64,000 nucleotides of DNA from Undaria pinnatifida (lineage: Eukaryota; Sar; Phaeophyceae; Laminariales; Alariaceae). The notes below the pieces were generated by a model. It saw only the letters and a list, made by a program, of their open reading frames with translations, had not been told where the DNA came from and ran no database searches. Shown here piece after piece: positions 49,710-60,239 of the stretch. A program made the position numbers and the translations under genes. Each line of letters opens with the position of its first letter. Positions within the stretch are counted from its first letter, which is position 1. The stretch is from assembly GCA_012845835.1 (NCBI GenBank), contig JABAKD010000023.1, forward strand, positions 2,739,197 to 2,803,196, given 5' to 3'.

Positions 49710-50399
49710 AAAAATTAAAATACACTCCAGCTGTGAGATCGAAGATTTCGTCGAAACTCATCTTTGCAAGCTGTGTGTGATACTCCGATCGCGCGCATTA
49801 CGAGTTGTGTGTCCTCATTAAGGATATAGGTCGGCGACTCCCCTTACAGCTACAGTGTAGCTATCAGGGTCAACAGGATGATTTTAGTCAGTCTGTGCGC
49901 GGAAACTATAAAACCCGTTTCTGAGGGGGACAAAATCTGACAGCTGTGAAGGGAAAGGGGGGGCCTGGTTTTGATCAAAAGCGAGCGGGTTTGGAGGGGG
50001 GCGGGGGGGGGGGGGGGGGGGGGAAGGGGCAATTTGTGCATGTAAGCTATAAATCCTTTCGAGGGGATAAATCTGACGGTTTTGGCACCAGTATATTATT
50101 GGGGGCGGGGGGGGGGGGGGGGGGAGGCAGCTCGATATGTGCCTGGAAACTATACATTATTTCGAGGGGATAAATGTGACATTTTTTGGAAATAATACAT
50201 CAGTTTATCGTGTATATCCTGGGGTAAGTCGACAATCAGTGAGTAAAGAGCGGGTGGAGTGTTCGAGGGGGTGGGGTTGGGATGGGTTGGGGGGGGAAGG
50301 TGGGGGGTGGGGGGCGGGGGGGGGGGGGGGGGGGGAAGGGCTTTATTTAGGTGAGGGGTTTGTTATACGTGTGGTGCTAGGTCTAGGCGAAGGTGCGGG

Positions 50400-50420
<21 letters not shown>
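49710..50420 (+). repeat. Composite repeat family A, near-complete copy
   Basis: It opens TTATAAAAATTAAAATACAC, TCCAGCTGTGAGATCGAAGA. The head is followed by GACAAAATCTGACAGCTGTG, a G-tract, GTAAGCTATAAATCCTTTCG, GGATAAATCTGACGGTTTTG, a second G-tract, GGAAACTATACATTATTTCG, and a terminal TACGTGTGGTGCTAGGTCTA ending in (TA)n (50399-50424). Three GGAAACTATA-type submodules show that the body is itself built of tandem units. Confidence 0.9.
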
Positions 50421-50430
<10 letters not shown>

Positions 50431-52007
50431 AAAAAAATGAGAAGAAAAGTAAGGATCAACTAACAATTAATTGCTGAAATCGCCAAGCAGCGTGGGTAGG
50501 TACAATTGGACGCGAGTCAAGGAGGAAAGAAAATACATGCTGAATTTTTCTCGCGATGAAAGTTGAGGCATGTGTACCGTAGTGGGGGTAAATGGCGGGA
50601 GTTCGCTGTATGACGCCGGGTCTGAGTTATACTACTGGGAGGGCGAGAGTAGAGCGAGCATCACAATAAATGGGATGGGAAAAAAAAACATATGTGAAGT
50701 GTATTGTTGCTGGCTGTGATAATGCGATACCCAAACAAGTTGCACCGATCGACTCAATCTGGACCGACTGCTGTATGTACATTAATTAATTTATATACCC
50801 TGGACGACATACAATATCATATTGCAATACGCATACGAACCTATTGCCGTGTCCGCCGTATTGGCCGCCCCAAAAGGTATTGAAAGCGCTTCTGCAGACA
50901 TACTGTGCGGAGCAATACATGTCAAGTCAGCAGTTGCTGAGATGTCAGCGAAAACAACACTTATCAGAATGAGTACATCGACTGGTATTGACTTCGCAAG
51001 TCACATCACTAAGTTCCATATTGATAACGGCAATACGTTTTGATAGATGCAAGATATATTGTCTGAGTAATAGTGATCGATATTGGATGGTTGAACAGTG
51101 TTGACCACCCCAGTAAGTACCTATCGATATGAGATTTGAGAAACATGTTGTCACTTCAATGCACATTGCACGAAGCAATACTGCTGCTGCACATGTTTTC
51201 CGTGAGATTCAGTATGATGCCACCACACATGTGGAATTTTTATGGTGTCGTTGGGGAATGGATATAACGTGTTATATCACATATTGCACTTCGCATTCAC
51301 CACAGTCAGTCATTCGTCGGAACAGTTTTGCATATTGAAGGGAACTCGGGCAAGTACACTAGGCAAAAAAAAGCACCCCACCCTGGGATGCAGCAGCATG
51401 TTGCTTGTAGATCATTCCCCCGCACCCGGTCCTGGTGCCGACAAACGACCACAAGACGATCATGAGCAACTGCGCCAACGACGGACAATCGGCGGGAGGT
51501 GGCAGCAGCAGCGGTGGCAGCGCGCCGGCAATCCACCAAGCAGACAACGCTGTCCGGCTCTGTTAGCAAAAGGGTGATGGTGAGGTTTCTGCGGGGCCAA
51601 GAAATCGGATTGCAAGCGTAGCTGAATTTCCCGACCATCGTTCCGGCGGACGTAAAGGACGCCGTTCTCCGCTACGCTCCTCCACAAGCTTTAATGATCG
51701 CGGACATCCCCAACGTGAAAAAAAAGCCTAGCTTCACAGCTTTCTACGGAGTGAGGCTGGAGTACAAGCCCGAGGACGGGAAGAATTTGGAACCAGTTAA
51801 GAAGCAGGTGTACGCCTGCCTCGCAAGCCAGTTGTACCGCACTACGGCGAAAACCTTCAAATTTTCCTCGAGTTCTACAACGGGTGCGACGAACCACCTA
51901 AACGCAAGAGCTCTCCATAACGTCTGAGACCAGCGCCGCACAGCAGCAGGAGTGAGTGCAGCACATACCTGTGCATGGTATTTTTTTGGTTTGCGTTAGC
52001 GTGTGGT

Positions 52008-52403
52008 TTTCGGCATCAGCAAACTGGGTCCAACGCATGCCCGTAGTGTTTCAGGTGGAGTGAGGAGCGGTAGTAAAAATCAAGTGCGCTGCTCAATGAC
52101 CTGTTCCTGACCGTCGATATACTGAACAATCTTCAGGCTGCGTCTCCTCTGTATCTGGTGTGTGAGGATTTTTTTGTCGTTTTTCAAGCAAGCGGTTGCG
52201 TTGGCATTTACTAGCTGGCTTGATGTAGAGGAAAAGAACACCACTCAGCGATCATCTAAAACACGGTAGGGCATGTTTTCATTAGCACCACTAACAAGAG
52301 CACCAGACATGGACGCCACATCTACAGGACCACAACATCTTCGACAACAGTGAGTGGGGAGAAAACATGACGTGTAATCGTACACTATATAATAATAATG
52401 TGA
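52008..52403 (+). repeat. Dispersed repeat K, copy 2, inside the hAT relic
   Basis: It is close to identical in parts to 6371-6790 (TCCAACGCATGCCCGTAG, CCTGTTCCTGACCGTCG, ACATCTACAGGACCACAACA). It lies between the BED-finger segment and the exon that starts at about 52407, so it is either an intron filler or an insertion into the transposase gene. Confidence 0.8.
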
Positions 52404-53519
52404 AAAACAAGTAGGCGCGTCGTGAAGCTGTACGCTGCGACTACTCGTGCCGTGACCATCAACCCCCGGAAAGAGATCAGCGCTGCTCTTCTCCCGATTG
52501 TCTACATCAACACTGACCTTTGGACTAGGAAAGTCTCCGGGGACAAGTTCATCGGTGAGGTTTCGTTTTGTGTCGCTGAGCTACATGCAATTTTGGGTGC
52601 TTTCGTTAATGAAAAGGTCAAAACACACGGCAAGAACACACACTAAAACATGGCTTGCAGTGTGCTGTATTGTTCTATGAAGTGAGGTTTTAGGTACTTG
52701 ATTATTACATTTTTGTTTGCTGTCCGAACAGCGCAACTCTCTCCAACAACAATGCAAAGCGAAAAAACAAACGTACGTGGACCCATGAAACGAAACAACT
52801 CCTCCCATACTTACCACAGAACACGATCACGCACCTACCTGCGTCAATAAATCCCTTGGTGATTTTATCTGCTTTATATTTGACGTAAAAACGGTTTCTG
52901 GCGACAATCGGCCGGGAAAATCAACTTGTCTGACATCGGGCGCTCATCTGCAGCCACCAAAACAACAGCGTGTCCGCACGCACCGCCCAATGCGTTCCCG
53001 TGTTCGCCGTGGAATCCGCTACAGACAGGCGTAACATCCTCCACTTGGGACCCTTGAAAAACATGTGTAGGCCGTTTGGAAATAGTTGAGGTTGCTCACC
53101 CTACGCCTCTTTCAGAGGTGTGACGTGATCAAATTGTGTGCCCACATTTCGTCTTCCTCTTGTTCTCTCGCTTTGGAATTGCTTTTTGTGACAGGTGTAC
53201 GCATCTTCTGCATGGGCGCAAAGGGCATCGTCCAGACCATACTGCTGGCTGTGAAGCATTTTCGTCCTGCTTCAAGCCTCGAGAAGGTCACCGGCCAAAG
53301 GGTCATACTGTGGGTTCGCCAAGTCCTGGCCCAGAATGGCCTGCATTAGAAGGACATACTGATGCCGGAGGTGACGTCCGGACTGGGGTCGGTAAGGCGT
53401 TCGATCGCGAGTGGTGCATCCCTCACATGCCCAACCGTGCCACCATCGACGGCACAGGCATTTCGCAGCCAAAAGAAGCCTCGAAGAACCTTCCTCGCCG
53501 CTGCTCCTTGGAGCTTTGC

Positions 53520-53821
53520 AGGAAGGTCGTCGGGATGGCCAACCGGCCTGCTTCCTCCAAGGTATAGCTCAAGAGGTTTTGTCGTGTGTGATACATGGAG
53601 TGGTTTTGTGGTGGATGATGGACAATCTGGATTTTGGTTGAACAGTACTCTGAGTACCCAGCACCTTTGCAAGAAGGTCGTCGACATGGACAACCGGTCT
53701 GCTTCCTTCAAGGTATAGGTCAAGAGGTTTCGTCGTGTGTGGTACATGGGGTGGTTTTGTTGTAGATGCTGGACAGTCTGGATTTTGGTTGAACAGTACT
53801 CCGAGTACCCAACACCCAAGG
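53520..53821 (+). repeat. 151-bp tandem duplication inside the hAT relic
   Basis: GAAGGTCGTCG(G/A).ATGG at 53522 recurs at 53673 with the following GGTATAG.TCAAGAGGTTT, ATGG.GTGGTTTTGT and CTGGATTTTGGTTGAACAGT. Both copies include an AAGGTATAG donor-like word. It lies in what should be an intron after the transposase exon ending near 53560. Confidence 0.9.
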
Positions 53822-56129
53822 CACACCCGCGGGGCAGGATCCACGCTGGACTTGTTCCTCGAAGAGATATTTTTTCCACATTTTGCCACCCTCCACCCTC
53901 CCAGCATGTAACTCGGATGTCCGGAAGTTTGGTGTGTTTTTTTTTCGCTTGTGACAACCACCGTAGCACCTCTGCCACAAATTCTGGGTTAGTCATGGTT
54001 TTCGTGCTGCATACTTTCGCGTTGTTCTCTTGTTTTTTGGTCGCAGATCCGTTTGGAAGACGCGGTCTAGGGAGCCACAAGTGGGAACGGCTCGAAAGCG
54101 AAGCTCAAGCAAGCTGTTGCTCCGCGCTGGGGCGCTATCGGCTTCCTGTTGCTGCGCGTGCTTCACAGATGGGACGCGCTCGGGGTGGTGTACATGAACT
54201 GCAGCACGGATTTCTTCCTTGACGGGCAAGAGGAACGAGGTGAGGTGGGGATTTTCTCACGTGTCTTCTCTTTCTATCATACAGGTTCAAAAGAGTGTTC
54301 CAGAAGTGTAGTGTTACCTGTATGGAGCAGGTCCCTGCAGGAAGCTGTTCATGTTTTCGGGAGGTGCTCGGACAGGGTACGTACCGCACATGACAGTGCA
54401 AGCCCACAACGCATCCCATAGGTTTCACGATCTAAATGCAAGGTTGCTGCTTGCTATTCTCCCGGTGAGTTTTAATTACAAAAAACTTTGGCACAAGCTT
54501 TTCCGCTTGCTGCGTTCAAATTTCGCATGGGAGGGGAGAGATCACGAGATAAGATGACCGTGAAAATGTGACCACACTGCCCTAACACTGTTCGCTTGAA
54601 TTGAAACACTTGAGCACGAAACATGCTTGGGAATCATGTGCCACACATGATGCGCGGTTCGTTCCTATCGAGGCCACCTCATGGGGCCGTCCCTTTCCTG
54701 CGTTGTAGGGGTGGTGTGATGACCACGTGGTGGTGATGACCACCACCGTCCATGATTGATCCCTATTGCCCTGCCCCAACTGTTGTTCCCACCACATCTG
54801 TCCCTACGCCCTTGCCAGCTTGAGGAGGTTTATAGCATCGTAAAGGTGATCAACGACAACATCTTCTACTGCCAGAAGACCTTTAAGCCAACCGGTCGAC
54901 GGGCCTTGAGGCGGCTCTTCTTCGTGATAACCGACACTCTAGAGCCCAACAAACCACTCAAGATTGTTCATGTCGCAGCCGTCGGCGCGGCAAGTGGCAT
55001 ATCGATCTCCCGTCGACCTCACTTGGAACCCACAGAAACCGGCCGCGAGACTCGCGATGCGTTCCGAATCGCATTCGCGAGGCGGTTTCTTCCGCGCTAC
55101 GGGAACAACCTGGTGAACCGCTCCCATATCTTCGATCGAACGATGTTTCTGTGTCCGGGTTCGCGAAGGTTACAGTATGTCGATTCGCCCCTTGCCTCTA
55201 CCGTCGATGATAGGCGTTACCCTGTCTTCCGCTTCCGAAATCAAGACGAAGATAAGCGCCGACGTTCACGGCCTCCTGACTGACGCTCTGAAGGAGAAGA
55301 GAGTCCGGGACAAGAAGTCGGCAGAGACTGCCACTGCCATCGTCGACACACCGTCGGCGAAGCGTGTAAGAACTACGGCGGGGGGTGGCTTTTTCTACGA
55401 AGGGCGGTGTCTCTGCCACTGAGGGGGGTGGCCCAGCTACGGAGGGGGGTGGCTCTGATACGGGGGGGTGGTGGCTCCGTCTCAAGCCACTACACCATTG
55501 AAAACCTGCATGGTGCTGGTTTCTGGGACGACAGCGACGGCGACCAGTAGCCCCTCCCTCCCGTCGACCGCGACGCCAAGGAGGAATCGAACTCCGTTCT
55601 CAATAACTGGATTGAGATGAAGGTGAATGAACAAGGCGGTTTAATCCGTTTCCGGTCTTGTCGAAGGCCGAACTCGTGTATTCTTGCTGCGCGGAGGTCA
55701 GCCGTTGCGGACTTGATCAGTGGGATTTGTAAAAGCGATCGGTTCGTTGTGATCATGTACACTGAACCCTCCACGTTTGTTTCGGTTGGCCTGCTCCTTT
55801 TTCTGATCCATGATAGCGCTGGTATTCTTCCTTGTTGCTTAATCCCTTGTCATCCGTTTCCACTCGGACGTGCGGTTCACTTAGGAGCAAAGGGAGATGG
55901 ACGGCGCTGAGCACTGGTAGCTTCACGGCAAACGACACCCTGTAGCCCTTCGAGCCGTCGCGCAGGCCATGTACGGCGTGCTGGCCTCCGCGGGTGTCAT
56001 GGAGCGAGACTTCTGCGTCGCGAGCATTTTCATGCCCCGAAAACCTGTCCCCCTCGTCCCCGCTCAGTGTCCATGTCTCTACGAGCGGCAGAGCCAATCA
56101 GCGATAAGCCAATGTGAATAGTAGGTTAT

Positions 56130-56740
56130 TGTCGCACCATCGTGCGGGGCTTTGTCGACCCGCGGGAAAAATCGGATATCGTCCCTGGTTTGTCAATATT
56201 TCTGAAACGGGCACAGTACTATATATCCTCCCATGGTGTCGTTGCCCTTATGTCCGAGCCCCAAACAACCAGCGGTAAGCGAATATGGTTGGAGTTCCAC
56301 GTCGTGCAGAGTAGTGTCAACACGGGAGGTAATCGTTACTGCTCCCGCCTTTTTTTGGAGCTGTACTTATTCGGGGGATTCATGAATCGGGAATGGGACC
56401 CTATTTTTGCCGTGTGCGATATAAATGCTCCCCATTGATGGGCCTCTATCCGCCTAGGACGACGCTGTGGAGCTCGAACCAATAATCGATTACCCAACGG
56501 GATTGGGGTTTTCTCACCGTGCGTGGTGGTATCGACCCGAGAAGAAACCGTTTGCTCCCCCGGTTGATAGAAGGTTTAGAGATGTGGAACGACCTCTGGA
56601 CCGGGGATGGGACTCCATATCCTCCCGAGGTGAAGCTGGCTGCACATGCGAACCATGCATGTGGCCAATCAGAAAGTCAGTCGGCCGGTAGGATTGAGGA
56701 TCTCCACAACGTCCGTGGAGGTATCATGTGTGGATGAATT
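56130..56740 (+). repeat. Dispersed repeat E, two adjacent copies
   Basis: Copy one (56130-56440) and copy two (56460-56740) share GTGCG(G/T)GG, GTCGACCCG/ATCGACCCGAGA, a GG.ATGGGAC word and GAGCT. Copy two aligns best with 28695-28950 in reverse complement (GGAGCTCGAACCA, CACCGTGCGTGGTGGTATCG, GGGGATGGGACTCCATATCC). The pair directly follows the hAT relic. Confidence 0.65.
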
Positions 56741-57649
56741 TTGATCCCGGCTTGTGACCCTACCGTGTCTGGGTGACGCCTATTTTGTGCATGACTCCTG
56801 TCCAAAGCGCGATTAGACAAAATTATTTTATTTTTATCTTCGTCTAGTAAAACTCGAGTATGAAATACTTAGATGACAAAAATCGTAACCGCTGTAGTCA
56901 CGTGCTGTATCTACAAGAAGTGAGCGATCTACACAGCTAGCAACAAGCAGCAGCATTGCAATAGCATTCGAGGAGTTGAATGACGAAGGCAGTCATACCA
57001 CCGTGTTCCGCGCCTGGAACAACGTCAGCACGTTTCTCCACGATCAGAAAACACACAGTCGATCTGGCAGGCTTGGACAAAGATGATACAATAAATTATA
57101 CAATGCCTTGTGTGTTTCAGAAGCTGGCTCAGTGCGCGTCTCTCTTTGGCCACGAGGGGGACACGCAGCGGATACTATCATTGACCTTACTGGCCCCGGA
57201 TGCCTGATTGAGTAAAAATATCATTAGAAACTTGCTCGACACGTTTCGTCGCCAGACTAAAGAGTCAGTCGGCTTGTGGTCGGATTTACCCGATCGAAAT
57301 CTGATGAATGAAGCTCGGAATCGGATTCATTAAAACAATGGTAGCTATTAATAGTAGTACAATGTTATGTTTTGTTTTTCTCTATCGAACTCTTTGTATT
57401 ACCTTACATACTGTACGTGCAGACTGTGATTGTGTGTGGTGACTTTGTTTACCATTGTATCAATTAAGTATTGAATCGAACAGTTCGAAGTCCTGCCCTG
57501 CCCTAGCAGAAACAAGGGTGCCGGCGAATGCCGACACTCTTGCGGAGCCCTTTTTACATAGGTCTATATATATAAAGTCATTCTTTGGTTTCAGGGATTT
57601 TGTCAGATTGATGAGATGAGGGTTTTTTTGTCTCGGCCTAAGTATGAGA
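56741..57649. other. No recognisable gene
   Basis: There is a 75-codon frame (56980-57207) without a recognisable motif. Nothing else is seen. Confidence 0.4.
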
Positions 57650-57885
57650 CTCGTCGAAGTGGAATTCTCGGACGAATAGCTTTGTTCTAGCGCCGACTTC
57701 AGGGGGCGACACCAACGCCCCTCGCCCTCCCGTGTCCGTTCCGCACATCGACGTGAACGCGGACGGATGCCGAGCGAGACAAGCGAGAAGCTGCAAAAAT
57801 ACCTTATGACGGGGAGAAAATTTGGAGATTTTGGTTGTATCTTAATGTCTGCAGCGCCTTAATGATTCACTAAATTAACATAATT
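57650..57885 (+). repeat. Dispersed repeat D, copy 3
   Basis: It matches copy 1 over about 230 bp (GTGGAATTCTCGG, CAACGCCCCTCGCCCTCCCG, TTCCGCACATCGACGTGAAC, GGATGCCGAGCGAGACAAGC). A T-run (57894-57910) follows. Confidence 0.85.
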
Positions 57886-58744
57886 TCTAAGAGTTTTTTT
57901 TTTTTTTTTTTAATATTTTTCCGCGGTGTCATATTTTCGAGCATTTGTTTCTTTGATTTATTTACTAGTTCGTTTTGTTTCTTGCTTAGCCTTTATTGTT
58001 TGTGTAAACTGTCGTTTTGCCAGTTTTTTCTTGACCTTTCAGCTGCTTCCTGCAAATTTGGTGTTTCTGCCAACACACGATTTTGAACGTTACGCGATTT
58101 ATTTTTCTTTTTTGTCTACTAATTGTAACTTGAACATTCTAAATTTTTCGGACAATTTTCCGCAAGTGCATTACTTGCGAAACGGTCCAGCTTTAGCTTT
58201 TCTTTGATTCCCACCATTTGTTTTGCACTTGACGAAGGTTAATCAGCTGAGATCTGGGCTTGGCGCATCAGCTCCACACCGCCCAGCACCACGTCGCAGC
58301 GCCATAGCTCACAGCAACGACACGCCGAGGTTTGCCCTGCGATGCCCTGCAGCTCAGCTCAGCAGCGCACCGCATCGCAGCGCTAGCTCAGCAGGGCGAA
58401 GCGCTGGGAAGCGCTGTGCTGATGTTCTTTGCCGTGCTCTGCCGTCGCCGTCGTTTGATATTCATGATATCTAAAACTCCACGTACGCTATTATTTAGGT
58501 ATTTGGCGCTTTATTGCATATATATCTCGATATTTGTGTGGGCACTTTGTGCTTTCTATAGCGTTTTTCTACGGTGGAGTCTTCAAGGGCCCAAGTCTCA
58601 AGACGAGACGAAGCTAGACTATTTGCTCCGTCCCGTCCGAGACCCAGAACAGCGTAGGGCAACACCTGCCAGCGGTATAAGACGAGGCATGCACGGCATT
58701 GACCAGATAGATAACGTTGCCTGCAAAAACTGCCCGCCACAGTA

Positions 58745-58930
58745 GTAATATAACCGAGCGGACGGACGCTGAGCGAGGCAAGCGAGAAGTGCGCATTGTT
58801 TAGTACTTTGGGTGCCATACGCCCAAGCCATTCTTTTATCTTGGCATATGTAGAGCTTGACCGAAAAAATACATGGCTGGCGACCATTTTTTTTTTTTTA
58901 AGGGACAACATTCAAAATTGGCATCATTTC
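58745..58930 (+). repeat. Dispersed repeat D, copy 4 (partial)
   Basis: GCGGACGGACGCTGAGCGAG, GCAAGCGAGAAG and, at the end, AAATTGGCATCATTTCC match the other copies. A (TA)n tract (58936-58961) follows. The stretch 57911-58744 between copies 3 and 4 has only short frames, one with repeated CAGCTCAGCAG words (58340-58400). Confidence 0.7.
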
Positions 58931-59044
58931 CAGAATATATATATATATATATATATATATTTTCCTGGCGTCGCGTCTTTTTATGGCCGCCTCGAAGCGC
59001 TTGCCCTATCGTATATGTAGCCACTGCTGCTGTGTGTCGTTGCC

Positions 59045-59520
59045 TTTCGGCTTAGTGAGTATAGTGCTACTTAACCAACGAAGGATGTGTCGTGAGTACG
59101 ATTCTCACCGAGATCATATTTGATGTTCAAGAGCGCGCTGCAGACATTATGAATGGTTGAGATAGCTGTTAGTGCTTTCCTGGGTACGACCAACTATATG
59201 CACGAGGGGAGAGGAAAGCTCCGGAGATCCCTCTTACGAAGTCAGTGAGAAAAAGTTAACGAACTTGAAAAGGTATACTCGTATGGTTGGAATTTTGGCA
59301 AAACCTAGAGTATTTGAGTCACGGCACAGCAGTGGGTAGTGCTATGTGTCGTGACTTGCGTTCTCACCGCCTTCATATTTTGTGTGTTTCGAGCGTGCGC
59401 GATAGCGACATTACGAACGGCTATTTCGCTTGTTCAGCATATCATGTTCAAGTAGCACTCCCCACTAAGCTACTGAGTCAACTGATTGAGTAGCTCAGTG
59501 GGCAGAGCTGTAGGATATCT
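59045..59520 (+). repeat. tRNA-promoter-like repeat units, degenerate
   Basis: Three units with pol III box-like words occur: GTGAGTACGATTCTCACCGA (59091), TGCGTTCTCACCGCC (59358) and TGAGTAGCTCAGTGGGCAGA (59489). The first two are followed by a diverged common segment (CATATTTGATGTTC.AGAGCG against CATATTTTGTGTGTTTCGAG; GACATTA.GAA.GG). They look like old tRNA-derived SINE copies. Box spacing is irregular, so the assignment is tentative. Confidence 0.4.
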
Positions 59521-59869
59521 CGGTCAAGTCACTTTATTCGAAGGGCGCTGTCCAACGCCTTCCTTATCCTTCCCCTATACCTGATCGTTAACGCGTACTA
59601 CGTACGGGAGGTAGTAAGAACATCCGATAATAACAGCGGGGACGGTTTTGAATTTTGGATTCACTGGGCAGTTTTTTTTCTTGAGAACTGTCGTGGTACT
59701 CCGAGTGGGGGATGCTCGGTTGGTCGGTGTTGGGAAGCGTGCTCCAACTCATGGGTTCCGGTGCCCTTGTTTGGTCTCTCCTCATGGCTCGCTGGATCGA
59801 TTCAAAGCTTATACATTTTTCCCTCTACATTGAACTCTAAAAGACAGACAAAACAGGCCCTTGGCACAT

Positions 59870-59925
59870 GGTAACGCAGGGCAAAGCAGGTAGACCAGGT
59901 AGAGCAGGTAGAGCAGGTAGTGAGA
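59870..59925 (+). repeat. AGCAGGTAG minisatellite
   Basis: AAGCAGGTAGACCAGGTAG, AGCAGGTAG and AGCAGGTAG follow in tandem (about 9-bp period). Confidence 0.85.
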
Positions 59926-60239
59926 TGTGGGGCGTCCTGCTTGTTCCATCGTCGTCACCTACATTATCGCCCATCTATGATGGTGTTGACCTAAAAGTGA
60001 CATCTAGTGTCACGTGGATTCACCTCAACCATGACATGGTTTCACGTCGAATCTATAAACTGTCTTTCTACGGAGGGCACTCCATTACACTAGGCCACCC
60101 TGAATAGTCGTAGATGCAGATCTCCTGCCAATTAAAGGATGTCAACAAAACATCCAGCATTGGAAAGGGGGACGAAGATGCGGCAATTCGAAACAATCGA
60201 AAATGAGGCTATAGATCCCCCCACACCTCGTAATAATGA

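Larger units (their letters stand above)
51462..56117 (+). pseudogene. hAT-superfamily transposase gene, decayed, with introns
   Basis: Pieces in order, all plus strand: a Ser/Gly-rich N-terminus from ATG 51462; a BED-finger-like segment (FYGVRLEYKPEDGKNLEPVK, CLASQLYRTTAKTF, ATNHL, 51750-51927); KLYAATTRAVT...VYINTDLWTRKVSGDKFIG (to 52554) joined by a GT-AG intron to VRIFCMGAKG then AVKHFRPASS (from 53195); GGDVRTGVGKAFDREWCIPH (53370-53440, after a frameshift at 53347); RWGAIGFLLLRVLHRWDALG (54128) ending at a GTGAGG donor; NARLLLAILP spliced to LEEVYSIVKVI (54822) and CQKTFKPTGRR; DVHGLLTDALKEKRVRD (55255); and a C-terminal YGVLASAGVMERDFCVAS (55968). The DLWT motif, the D/WC-H region and the C-terminal ASxGVxER block follow hAT order. 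Stops and frameshifts (51562, 53347, after 55400) mean it is dead. Terminal repeats and the 8-bp target duplication were not found by eye. Confidence 0.7.

Noticed and set aside
59489-59530. A tRNA gene starting TGAGTAGCTCAGTGGGC
   Set aside because: The A-box-like word is good, but no B box follows at normal distance and no cloverleaf forms.
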